Source: Opitutia bacterium UBA4506 (GTDB lineage Bacteria; Verrucomicrobiota; Verrucomicrobiia; Opitutales; Puniceicoccaceae). From it: a DNA stretch of 5,943 nt. This document shows, piece after piece, positions 1-5,865 of the stretch. Both the position numbers and the translations under genes were made by a program. The notes beneath the pieces are model-generated. The model searched no databases and had not been told where the DNA came from. It saw nothing but the letters and a program-made list of their open reading frames with translations. The stretch spans positions 1-5,943 of the forward strand of contig DGMY01000051.1 in the NCBI GenBank assembly GCA_002388665.1, written 5' to 3'. The first letter of the stretch is position 1; each line of letters begins with the position of its first letter.

Positions 1-144
1 TATTTGACAAGCGGATTAATAACGAGTGGATCGGCGCAGCGATAATTTCAGTGTTGTGGGTTTATCGATCGGCATGGACGCACGCTAATTTTTCCAAGCT
101 TTTGTGACGTTGGTGCCGCGGTAATTCTATAGGACCCAATGTGG
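1..144. other. Region downstream of thiH; no terminator found
   Basis: I looked on the minus strand after the thiH stop for a GC stem followed by a T run and found none; the best A/T-rich piece, around 87-100, has only a 3 bp flanking match. Transcription may end further left, outside the window, or by Rho. Apart from the possible plus-strand tail at 3-107 nothing else is apparent. Confidence 0.4.
3..107 (+). CDS. Possible C-terminal tail of a convergent gene, cut by the window edge
   Basis: A plus-strand frame is open from the left edge to a TGA at 105-107, giving 34 residues with no start inside the window. The translation has a hydrophobic, aromatic stretch (IGAAIISVLWVY) followed by a polar tail, which reads more like protein than most shadow frames. 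I do not recognise the family. If real, the gene converges on thiH, with only 37 bases between the two stop codons. An open frame this short can easily arise by chance, so this is a weak call. Confidence 0.25.
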   Translation, partial: FDKRINNEWIGAAIISVLWVYRSAWTHANFSKLL

Positions 145-1299
145 TCATGCTTCGAGTGCTTGCGCTGGTGTCACGCTGGCAAATCCGTCGTAGGTCGCGT
201 CCCAGTCCTTCCACACCACTTCGTAACCATTTCTCTTGAGCATGGAGGCGACTTCACTCGGACTGCGCTCATCTGAAATCTCAAATTGTTCCAGAGTTTG
301 CGGGTCGACGTCATATCCGCCTGGGTTGGTCTTCGACCCAGCACTCATCGATGTGATCCCCAGTTTGTGGACGTGGTCGCGGAAGTGTTCGGATTCGCGG
401 GTCGAAAGAGATAACTCCACTTCCGGACTCAATAGCCGGCAAGCGCAAATGAGTTGGACAAGGTCGCGGTCGGTCATCACCGACTTTGGAGTTACATCAC
501 CTTCATGAGGCCGAATTCGAGGGAATGAGAGGCTGTATCTGGATTTCCAATAGGTGTGTTCCATGTACTTGAGATGCGCCGCAACGTAAAACGAATCGAC
601 TCGCCAATCATCCAATCCATATAGCGCTCCGAGTCCGATCTTCTTGATGCCCGCCCGCCCCAATCGATCCGGGGTCTCCAAGCGGTAATCAAAATTCTTT
701 TTCATTCCCGACAGGTGGTGCTCGGCGTAGGTTTCCCGGTTGTAGGTTTCCTGATAGACGAGAACTGCACTCAGGCCAGAGGGAATCAGTGCTTCGTATT
801 CGTGCTGCTCGAGTGGTTGGACTTCCATCGAAATACTTGCGAAATCACGCCTCGCGAGCTCGAAAGCCCGTTGCAGGTAAGGAACCCCTACTCTCTTGTT
901 TGCCTCTCCAGTCACAAAAAGGACGTGATTCATTCCGAGCGCTTTCAAAGCTCGTAGTTCCTGAGAAATCTCCAGGTCGTTGAGGACTTTGCGGGGTATC
1001 CGGTTCGTTGCGCTAAAACCACAGTATGTGCATACGTTGCTACACACATTCGATAGGTACAATGGCGCATACATTTGCTGGGTGAATCCGAATCGCTCTA
1101 CCGTCAATCGATGGCTCAGAGCTGCCATTTCCTCCAAATACGGTGCCGCTGAAGTGGATACCAGTGCCGCGAAATCGGATAGGCTCAGCTTTCCAGAGGG
1201 ACGCGACAGGGCCTGCTTTACGTCCGATTCTGTTTTACCAGCGATCGAGCCTGACACCTCTTTCCAGTCCAGTTTTTTGTATGCGTCGAGAAAGCTCAT
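145..1299 (-). CDS. thiH: ThiH, 2-iminoacetate (dehydroglycine) synthase, radical SAM tyrosine lyase
   Basis: ThiH cleaves tyrosine with a 5'-deoxyadenosyl radical, giving p-cresol and dehydroglycine, which ThiG uses to build the thiazole ring. It is cytoplasmic. The 384-residue protein is about the usual family length. The radical SAM motif CX3CX2C is at Cys86, Cys90 and Cys93 and holds the 4Fe-4S cluster. GEA at 131-133 is the SAM-binding GE motif, MEVQP is at 158-162, the ThiH hallmark VYQETYN is at 181-187, GLGALYGL at 222-229, and SFPRIRPHEG at 258-267. The C-terminal biotin-synthase/ThiH-type domain follows. The ATG at 1299 is 21 bases after the thiG stop, with only a weak GGAA upstream. 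It is the last gene of the operon. Having ThiH and not the oxygen-dependent glycine oxidase ThiO suggests function under low oxygen or in a facultative cell (inference). Confidence 0.97.
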   Translation of the reverse strand: MSFLDAYKKLDWKEVSGSIAGKTESDVKQALSRPSGKLSLSDFAALVSTSAAPYLEEMAALSHRLTVERFGFTQQMYAPLYLSNVCSNVCTYCGFSATNRIPRKVLNDLEISQELRALKALGMNHVLFVTGEANKRVGVPYLQRAFELARRDFASISMEVQPLEQHEYEALIPSGLSAVLVYQETYNRETYAEHHLSGMKKNFDYRLETPDRLGRAGIKKIGLGALYGLDDWRVDSFYVAAHLKYMEHTYWKSRYSLSFPRIRPHEGDVTPKSVMTDRDLVQLICACRLLSPEVELSLSTRESEHFRDHVHKLGITSMSAGSKTNPGGYDVDPQTLEQFEISDERSPSEVASMLKRNGYEVVWKDWDATYDGFASVTPAQALEA

Positions 1300-1320
1300 C
1301 TTACTGTATTTCCGTTTCGA

Positions 1321-2097
1321 TCAATTGTCGAGAAAGGCTGTGAGCGGAGATGATGATCGTGCCTCGGTCGCCACAGACGCCCTCCCCGCTTCATACGCGA
1401 GTCGACCAGCTTCGACCGCCAATTTAAAGGCCGTTCCCATAGCGATGGGATCCGCAGCGGTCGCCAGAGCCGTGTTAATCAGTACTGCATCCGCTCCGAG
1501 TTCCAACGCTTCCGCCGCATGAGACGGGGTGCCAATTCCCGCGTCGACCACGACCGGTACCGTGGCCTGGTCTATTATGATTTCTAAGAATTTCCGGGTT
1601 TCCAATCCGAGATTGGTTCCAATGGGTGATCCGAGAGGCATGACCGCAGCCACCCCAACGTCTTCCAGTCGTTTGCATAGAACGGGGTCTGCATGGATAT
1701 ACGGCAGTACTACAAATCCTAACTTCACTAGCTTTGACGCCGCTTCGAGGGTTTCCACCGGGTCCGGCATTAGATACTTGGGATCCGGGTGGATCTCCAG
1801 TTTCACCCAATTCGTTTGCAGCGCTTCCCTCGCTAACTCCGCCGCGAATACCGCTTCTTTCGCATCGCGGACCCCTGAGGTATTGGGCAATAGGTGGTAC
1901 TCGGACCGCTCCAGGAACTTCATGATCCCATCGTCGGTTCCATCCAGCTGCACTCGCTTCATTGCCATCGTAATCAGCTGGCTTCCACTCGCGGCAATAC
2001 TATCTCGCATCAGCTCTCCCGAAGAATATTTTCCGGTCCCAACGAATAGCCGGGAATCAAATTGTTGGCCGGCGATAGTTAATTTTTTAGTCTTCAT
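1321..2097 (-). CDS. thiG: ThiG, thiazole synthase
   Basis: ThiG condenses 1-deoxy-D-xylulose 5-phosphate, dehydroglycine and the sulfur of ThiS thiocarboxylate into the thiazole phosphate of thiamin. It is a 258-residue TIM barrel, the normal length. Visible family motifs are GTGKYSS (20-26), ITMAMKRV (42-49), LPNTSG (70-75), VKLEIHPD (98-105), MPLGSPIGTNLG (153-164), DAGIGTPSHA (185-194) and ADAVLINTA (202-210). Lys99 in the VKLEIHPD motif is the expected Schiff-base lysine that binds the sugar phosphate. The ATG at 2097 lies 3 bases after the thiE stop; an AGGA about 12 bases upstream sits inside the end of thiE, so translational coupling to thiE is likely. The C-terminal AVEAGRLAYEAGR segment is typical. 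No anomalies seen. Confidence 0.98.
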   Translation of the reverse strand: MKTKKLTIAGQQFDSRLFVGTGKYSSGELMRDSIAASGSQLITMAMKRVQLDGTDDGIMKFLERSEYHLLPNTSGVRDAKEAVFAAELAREALQTNWVKLEIHPDPKYLMPDPVETLEAASKLVKLGFVVLPYIHADPVLCKRLEDVGVAAVMPLGSPIGTNLGLETRKFLEIIIDQATVPVVVDAGIGTPSHAAEALELGADAVLINTALATAADPIAMGTAFKLAVEAGRLAYEAGRASVATEARSSSPLTAFLDN

Positions 2098-2100
2098 TGC

Positions 2101-2742
2101 TTAATGGTTCCTGTTGCAGTCCGACTCATTCCAGATGCTCTCATAGTGTGGGTAGGTTTCGGCAATCCCGTTTCCGTGGTGAAAACCGGAGCTGATGGCC
2201 ATTCCAGTAACTCCCAATTTTCGAATGGCGCTGATATCAGCTGTTCGAATTCCGCCGATGGCAAAAGAAGGTAATTCACCAAGTATTTGTAGAATCTCTT
2301 TCCATTCGGCGCGCTGGAGGGTCGGCGCGAGGTTCTCCTTTGTCAGTGTGAATCGAAAGGGCCCCACCCCCACGTAGTCGAGTACTCCACTTTCTGCGGC
2401 CCGTTGCGCATCCAATTTTGAGTTCACGGTTCCTCCAATAATCATCTGGGTTCCTACGAGCTCCCGAGCCGTCTCCCAGGGCATGTCCGTTTTTCCCAAA
2501 TGTACGCCGTCCGCCCCACATTGAAGAGCTACGTGGATGCGATCATTCACGATGAGTGTAGCGCCTACCTTGCGACAGGTCGGCAAAACCGCGTCTACGA
2601 CCGAGGCTACTTCTTCATCGGTAGCCGTCTTCATCCGCAATTGTATCCACTTTGCCCCAACCAGGCAGAATGAGAAGATCTGCTCTTGATGGCTTAGCCG
2701 GATTCCATCCTGACTAAGACACTGTATGAACGGCCATATCAT
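2101..2742 (-). CDS. thiE: ThiE, thiamin-phosphate synthase (pyrophosphorylase)
   Basis: ThiE joins HMP pyrophosphate to the thiazole phosphate, releasing pyrophosphate and giving thiamin phosphate. The 213-residue TIM barrel has the full catalytic set: Q34-x-R36-x-K38 for pyrophosphate, the VNDR motif (Asp67) and HLGKTD (Asp86) for magnesium, IIGGTVNS (101-108), VGPFRFTLTK (126-135) and AIGGI (161-165) for phosphate. The GPFRFT form resembles ThiE proteins I associate with Bacteroidota (recall, not a search). The start at 2742 is chosen because its ATG overlaps the TGA of the preceding gene by 4 bases (ATGA) and has a strong GGAGGAG 9 bases upstream. In-frame ATGs at 2760 and 2796 lie further inside the preceding gene, and the one at 2760 is immediately followed by, and overlaps, that ribosome site. 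It stands between the TenI-like gene and thiG. Confidence 0.95.
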   Translation of the reverse strand: MIWPFIQCLSQDGIRLSHQEQIFSFCLVGAKWIQLRMKTATDEEVASVVDAVLPTCRKVGATLIVNDRIHVALQCGADGVHLGKTDMPWETARELVGTQMIIGGTVNSKLDAQRAAESGVLDYVGVGPFRFTLTKENLAPTLQRAEWKEILQILGELPSFAIGGIRTADISAIRKLGVTGMAISSGFHHGNGIAETYPHYESIWNESDCNRNH

Positions 2743-3350
2743 GAGAAGATACTCCTCCATTTCCGGACAATCGGTTCGATTTCTTGATCTTCCCATAGTG
2801 TGCCGTGCAACACGACTCCGCTAAACCCTAGCTGGAACGCATCCTCGATCCGCTCTTTGCAGATTCCACCCAAGGCGGCGACCGTAACCCCCTTTTCCGT
2901 GGCTTGGTCGAGTGCGTGGGTAAGTTCCGGGAGGTTCCATTCCACTTCGTATCCAGCTTTGGAGATCGATGGGAATACTGGGCTCAAAAACACATAGTCC
3001 CAACCGTCAATTGCCTTTGCCCAATTCTTCAGCGAATGAAGCGATCGGCTCCTCGTTCTTACTCGATGGCGATTTTCCATGGGATCTGAATACGCGTCCG
3101 CTGAATCCCCGTTGTCCTTCCAGTGAAGTCCGCCAATCTCGAACCGCTCCGCCAGCTCATGGTGTTGATGCAAGACCACTTTCTCGCGAGCTGGCGAAGG
3201 CATACGGCCCAGGAAATCTGCCACATCACGGCTTGATTCTTGGGGCCGCCGAAGATGGTAGGCTTCAAGACCCGACTCCACTAGTTTCGGGACTACGTTG
3301 ATTTCATCGGCGAATTCATTCTCCGGTGAGATTGCGAAGATCCTCCTCAT
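2739..3350 (-). CDS. ThiE/TenI-family protein, possibly a thiazole tautomerase-like enzyme
   Basis: A 203-residue TIM-barrel protein of the thiamin-phosphate synthase/TenI family, the second such gene in the operon. Recognisable parts are YHLRRP (31-36, the QxRxK position), VVLHQHHE (58-65, in place of the VNDD/VNDR motif), IGGLHW (72-77), SRSLHS (101-106), DYVFLSPVF with PSISK (118-131) and ALGGI (159-163). The two aspartates that bind magnesium in ThiE are absent, so it is probably not the coupling enzyme; the next gene is a complete ThiE. B. subtilis TenI isomerises the ThiG product using His122, but here the aligned position is Pro124. Similar genes accompany thi operons of Bacteroidota (recall). 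A role in thiazole handling is inference. The start at 3350 is 7 bases after the thiS stop with only a weak GAAG upstream; an ATG at 3401 would overlap thiS and adds residues unlike the family. It overlaps thiE by 4 bases. Confidence 0.8.
   Translation of the reverse strand: MRRIFAISPENEFADEINVVPKLVESGLEAYHLRRPQESSRDVADFLGRMPSPAREKVVLHQHHELAERFEIGGLHWKDNGDSADAYSDPMENRHRVRTRSRSLHSLKNWAKAIDGWDYVFLSPVFPSISKAGYEVEWNLPELTHALDQATEKGVTVAALGGICKERIEDAFQLGFSGVVLHGTLWEDQEIEPIVRKWRSIFS
2752..2758 (-). promoter_or_regulatory. Ribosome binding site of thiE (GGAGGAG)
   Basis: GGAGGAG lies inside the end of the TenI-like gene, 9 bases before the ATG at 2742. It decides the thiE start in favour of the overlapping ATGA codon over the two upstream in-frame ATGs, and it suggests reinitiation or coupled translation at this junction. 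Confidence 0.75.
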
Positions 3351-3357
3351 TCGGGCT

Positions 3358-3564
3358 TCAGCCACCCTGAGTTGCCTGAATGACGAGAATGCTGTCCCCA
3401 TCGGTCAGAACCTGTTCGGTCCAGCCGGTTTGAGGTACCACCGTTCCGTTGATCGCAACGGCAATGCCAGTCTTACCGTCTTTGCCGAGCGCGACCATCA
3501 GCTCCGACAAGAAGGTTGTTCCAGCTTCGAGTTCTCGCTTTTCACCATTCACAGTCACACTCAT
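3358..3564 (-). CDS. thiS: ThiS, sulfur carrier protein
   Basis: ThiS is a ubiquitin-like carrier. Its C-terminal glycine is adenylated by ThiF, loaded with sulfur as a thiocarboxylate, and used by ThiG. The protein has 68 residues, the normal size, begins MSVTVNGEKREL and ends QATQGG with the required Gly-Gly terminus directly before the stop. The middle AVAINGTVVP and the late DGDSILVIQ are typical of the beta-grasp fold. The start at 3564 overlaps the thiC TGA in an ATGA, with GGAGG 9 bases upstream; a longer in-frame reading from 3735 lies inside thiC and matches nothing in the family. Its place just after thiC and ahead of thiG and thiH fits a thiazole-branch role. No ThiF gene follows it. 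Confidence 0.96.
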   Translation of the reverse strand: MSVTVNGEKRELEAGTTFLSELMVALGKDGKTGIAVAINGTVVPQTGWTEQVLTDGDSILVIQATQGG

Positions 3565-5495
3565 CCTGGAGTCCCTCCAACGTACACTTCTCCTCCGAGT
3601 TCCTTGAACTCTTCTGATTTTTTCTGCATCCCGTCTTCGATCGCCTCGTCGGCAGTCATGCCCTTTTCGGCAGCATACCGGCGTACGTCTTCCGTGATCT
3701 TCATCGAACAGAAATTCGGTCCACACATGGAACAAAAATGGGCTGTTTTGGATGAATCGGCGGGCAATGTTTCGTCGTGGAAAGAACGCGCCTTTTCCGG
3801 ATCGAGAGAGAGGTTGAACTGGTCGTTCCAGCGGAACTCAAATCGAGCTTTAGAGAGAGCATTATCCCGGTACTGTGCTCCGGGGTGCCCCTTCGCTAGA
3901 TCCGCCGCATGCGCCGCGATTTTGTAGGTGATGACACCGTCACGGACGTCATCTTTGTTCGGTAGTCCGAGGTGCTCTTTCGGTGTCACATAGCAAAGCA
4001 TCGCACAGCCGTACCACCCAATCATCGCCGCGCCGATACCACTGGTGATGTGGTCATATCCAGGCGCGATGTCAGTGGTGAGCGGTCCCAATGTGTAAAA
4101 TGGAGCTTCGTGGCACCACTCAATCTGCTTCTGCATGTTTTCCTGGATCATGTGCATGGGGACGTGGCCGGGTCCTTCATTCATCACTTGAACCCCAAAT
4201 TCCCAAGCCCGCTTCGTCAGTTCACCTTGAGTTTTTAATTCAGCGAACTGTGGCTCGTCATTGGCATCAGCGATCGATCCGGGACGAAGACCGTCTCCAA
4301 TCGAAAAGGATATGTCGTAGGCCGCCATGATCTCGCAAATGTCGTCCCAATGGGTATAGAGGAAGCTTTCTTTGTGGTGAGAAAGACACCACTTCGCCAT
4401 GATCGATCCTCCGCGGCTTACGATCCCAGTCATCCGGGTCGCTGTCATGGGAACGTAGCGTAAAAGGACACCGGCATGAATCGTGAAATAGTCGACGCCT
4501 TGCTCAGCTTGCTCGATAAGTGTATCGCGGAATATCTCCCAAGTGAGATCCTCGGCCTTTCCGTTTACTTTCTCCAATGCTTGATAAATCGGAACCGTTC
4601 CAACTGGAACCGGACAGTTTCGGAGAATCCATTCCCGCGTCTGGTGAATGTTCTTCCCTGTCGAAAGGTCCATCAGGGTGTCGCCGCCCCATTTGGTCGA
4701 CCAACGCATTTTCTCGACTTCTTCCTCGATCGAAGACGCCACTGCCGAGTTCCCGATGTTCGTGTTGATTTTGACCAGGAAATTACGGCCGATGATCATC
4801 GGCTCCAACTCGGGGTGATTGATGTTCGACGGGATGATCGCCCGCCCCCGTGCGACTTCGGAGCGCACGAATTCCGGAGTGATCTCATCTGGAATGGAGG
4901 CTCCAAAACTATTGCCAGGGTGTTGAATCGATAGAGAATTTCGTTCCGCGTCCGGAGACATCTCCAATTGCTCTTTTGATGCCTGCAGCTTCATGTTCTC
5001 CCGGATAGCGATATACTCCATTTCCGGAGTGATAATTCCTTGTCGGGCATAGTAAAGCTGGGTCACACACTTCCCCGCCTTCGCCCGCAGAGGACGATGA
5101 GGAAGATTCTCAAACTCGATTAGCTTGCGAGCGTTGTCCCGCTTGCGCGCTCCTGCTTTGTGCGAATCAGAAATATATCCGTCATCCTGTGGTCGAACCG
5201 TCCGTCCCTCATACTCTTCGACGTCGCCGCGCTCCCTAATCCAAGAATCGCGCATCCTCGGGAGTCCCTTGCGGGGGTCAGCGTGAAAGGCCGGGTCACC
5301 CCATGGTCCCGCGGTGTCGTACACGCGAACGGGATCATTCGGTACCTTCTCCCCATTGAGTAATTGCGAATCGGCGAGCGAAATCTCCCGCATCGGAACA
5401 CGAATGTCTTCGCGGCTTCCTTGAACGTAAATTCGACGGGATTGCTCAAAAAGTGTGTGCTGGATCGATTCGGAGTTTTTGGTCTTTTCAGTCAT
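3561..5495 (-). CDS. thiC: ThiC, phosphomethylpyrimidine synthase (radical SAM)
   Basis: ThiC rearranges aminoimidazole ribotide to 4-amino-5-hydroxymethyl-2-methylpyrimidine phosphate, the pyrimidine half of thiamin. From the ATG at 5495 the protein has 644 residues and aligns along its length with E. coli ThiC: RVPMREI near 32-38, YARQGIITPEME near 149-160, NINHPE with EPMIIGRNFLVK near 224-242, EGPGHVPM (440-447), TPKEHLGLPNK (504-514) and the C-terminal CX2CX4C cluster at Cys588, Cys591 and Cys596. His444 and His508 match the zinc histidines of the Caulobacter enzyme, and their spacing to each other and to the cysteines (64 and 80 residues) agrees. An in-frame ATG at 5555 would add 20 residues with no family likeness; neither start has a strong ribosome site. 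It is first in the operon and under a TPP riboswitch. The stop overlaps thiS. Confidence 0.97.
   Translation of the reverse strand: MTEKTKNSESIQHTLFEQSRRIYVQGSREDIRVPMREISLADSQLLNGEKVPNDPVRVYDTAGPWGDPAFHADPRKGLPRMRDSWIRERGDVEEYEGRTVRPQDDGYISDSHKAGARKRDNARKLIEFENLPHRPLRAKAGKCVTQLYYARQGIITPEMEYIAIRENMKLQASKEQLEMSPDAERNSLSIQHPGNSFGASIPDEITPEFVRSEVARGRAIIPSNINHPELEPMIIGRNFLVKINTNIGNSAVASSIEEEVEKMRWSTKWGGDTLMDLSTGKNIHQTREWILRNCPVPVGTVPIYQALEKVNGKAEDLTWEIFRDTLIEQAEQGVDYFTIHAGVLLRYVPMTATRMTGIVSRGGSIMAKWCLSHHKESFLYTHWDDICEIMAAYDISFSIGDGLRPGSIADANDEPQFAELKTQGELTKRAWEFGVQVMNEGPGHVPMHMIQENMQKQIEWCHEAPFYTLGPLTTDIAPGYDHITSGIGAAMIGWYGCAMLCYVTPKEHLGLPNKDDVRDGVITYKIAAHAADLAKGHPGAQYRDNALSKARFEFRWNDQFNLSLDPEKARSFHDETLPADSSKTAHFCSMCGPNFCSMKITEDVRRYAAEKGMTADEAIEDGMQKKSEEFKELGGEVYVGGTPG
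3574..3578 (-). promoter_or_regulatory. Ribosome binding site of thiS (GGAGG)
   Basis: GGAGG sits in the last codons of thiC, 9 bases before the thiS ATG at 3564. Together with the ATGA overlap it fixes the thiS start and implies coupled translation of thiC and thiS. Confidence 0.75.
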
Positions 5496-5569
5496 GCATC
5501 TGGTAGGTTCGATGCGTGTCGGCGCTGCCGAATGAATGACCCCTGCCGAGACCATAAAGGTTCCAGCTC
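5493..5569 (-). promoter_or_regulatory. Leader between TPP aptamer and thiC start: probable expression platform
   Basis: This stretch holds several possible RNA pairings. ACACGCATC (5519-5511) is exactly complementary to GATGCGTGT in the aptamer (5600-5592). Its GCATC half can instead pair with GATGC (5500-5496), forming a 5 bp hairpin whose 3' side directly abuts the ATG at 5495. A second small hairpin, TCGGC-AGC-GCCGA, occupies 5531-5519. There is no run of U after any stem, so control of translation is more likely than transcription termination. No clear Shine-Dalgarno precedes 5495; a GGAA at 5564-5561 precedes the alternative ATG at 5555. The pairings are seen in the sequence; their switching role is inference. 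Confidence 0.5.
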
Positions 5570-5667
5570 GATAATCCCTACGACGGTGCTAACACGCATC
5601 AGGTTCTAAGGTTTTAGGGACGGTGCTAGTCCCAATCTCAGCTTCGTTCCGGAAGCTCTCCTCTATC
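5570..5667 (-). ncRNA. TPP riboswitch (THI element) aptamer
   Basis: The RNA binds thiamin pyrophosphate and normally lowers expression of the gene behind it. On the minus strand the conserved pieces appear in order: GGAGAGC (5661-5655), a P3 hairpin GCTTC/GAAGC (5656-5652 with 5645-5641), GCTGAGA (5642-5636) that contacts the pyrimidine, an extra P3a hairpin GGGAC/GTCCC (5633-5629 with 5621-5617), GAACCTGAT (5606-5598) and GTAGGGA (5581-5575) for the pyrophosphate side. P1 is formed by GATA (5667-5664) with TATC (5573-5570) and can be extended by TTCCA (5673-5669) with TGGAA (5565-5561). The P5 arm, GCGTGTTAGCACCGTCG, is less regular than the common form with a perfect stem. It lies just upstream of thiC, exactly as expected. 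The identity is firm; the P5 oddity leaves affinity open. Confidence 0.95.
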
Positions 5668-5680
5668 TTGGAAAGTCCCG

Positions 5681-5709
5681 ACTATCAGATGTCAGCGATT
5701 TGAATGCAA
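5681..5709 (-). promoter_or_regulatory. Candidate sigma-70-type promoter for the thi operon
   Basis: TTGCAT (5709-5704) and GATAGT (5686-5681) are 17 bases apart, a 3/6 and 4/6 match to the -35 and -10 consensus. Transcription would begin near 5676, only a few bases before the 5' strand of the extended P1 helix, which is where a riboswitch leader should start. The match is weak. TAAAAT at 5761-5756 is a better -10 on its own but has no -35 partner at the right distance. Confidence 0.3.
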
Positions 5710-5865
5710 CCCAATTTCCAGTTCATTCCCGATCCAAAGTTCCCGTTTCACGGGTATTTTATCCGTCAATTGGCACCATCTCCGAGAAGTTCTAGTGATG
5801 AACGGCACCCGACCCGAAACTACGATTCACGAGCCGTTTGCAATCCAAAGACGAATTTACCCGCG
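5710..5865. other. Upstream intergenic stretch with no gene seen
   Basis: Between the candidate promoter and the possible upstream gene end I see no ORF worth calling and no RNA gene. It contains the 5742-5754 inverted repeat and a wider one, AACGGC (5801-5806) with GCCGTT (5833-5838), separated by 26 bases, which could form a weak stem behind the upstream reading frame. A plus-strand ATG at 5798 opens a frame running off the right edge, but its Arg/Pro-rich product looks like a shadow. Confidence 0.4.
5742..5754. repeat. Short perfect inverted repeat upstream of the operon
   Basis: CCCGT-TTC-ACGGG is a 5 bp perfect inverted repeat with a 3-base loop. On the plus strand it is followed by TATTTTAT, so it looks a little like a small terminator for plus-strand transcription. 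On the minus strand it lies about 65 bases ahead of the suggested start of transcription. The stem is too short to assign a role; it could be an operator half-site pair or chance. Confidence 0.3.

Noticed and set aside
4..9. TTGACA matching a -35 box on the plus strand
   Set aside because: No -10 at 16-18 bases (TGGATC at 17), and it would drive antisense transcription into thiH; GATAAT at 41 is too far away.
980..1522. Plus-strand 180-residue open frame across the thiG/thiH junction
   Set aside because: It spans the ends of two well-supported minus-strand genes and shows no domain; shadow.
1529..2104. Plus-strand 191-residue open frame opposite thiG
   Set aside because: It is the antisense of a clear thiG; the product is Ser/Arg/Pro-rich with no recognisable motif, as expected from a shadow frame.
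3351..3401. Longer start for the TenI-like gene at 3401
   Set aside because: Adds 17 residues overlapping the end of thiS; the family begins at the first strand, here RIFAIS, right after the ATG at 3350.
3298..3927. Plus-strand 209-residue open frame opposite the end of thiC, thiS and the start of the TenI-like gene
   Set aside because: It lies across three real genes, including the ThiC cysteine cluster; shadow.
4476..4934. Plus-strand 152-residue open frame inside thiC
   Set aside because: Fully antisense to conserved ThiC sequence, with no motif of its own.
5520..5530. CGGC-AGC-GCCG as an intrinsic terminator in the thiC leader
   Set aside because: No U tract follows the stem and the stem is only 4-5 bp; it cannot be a standard terminator.
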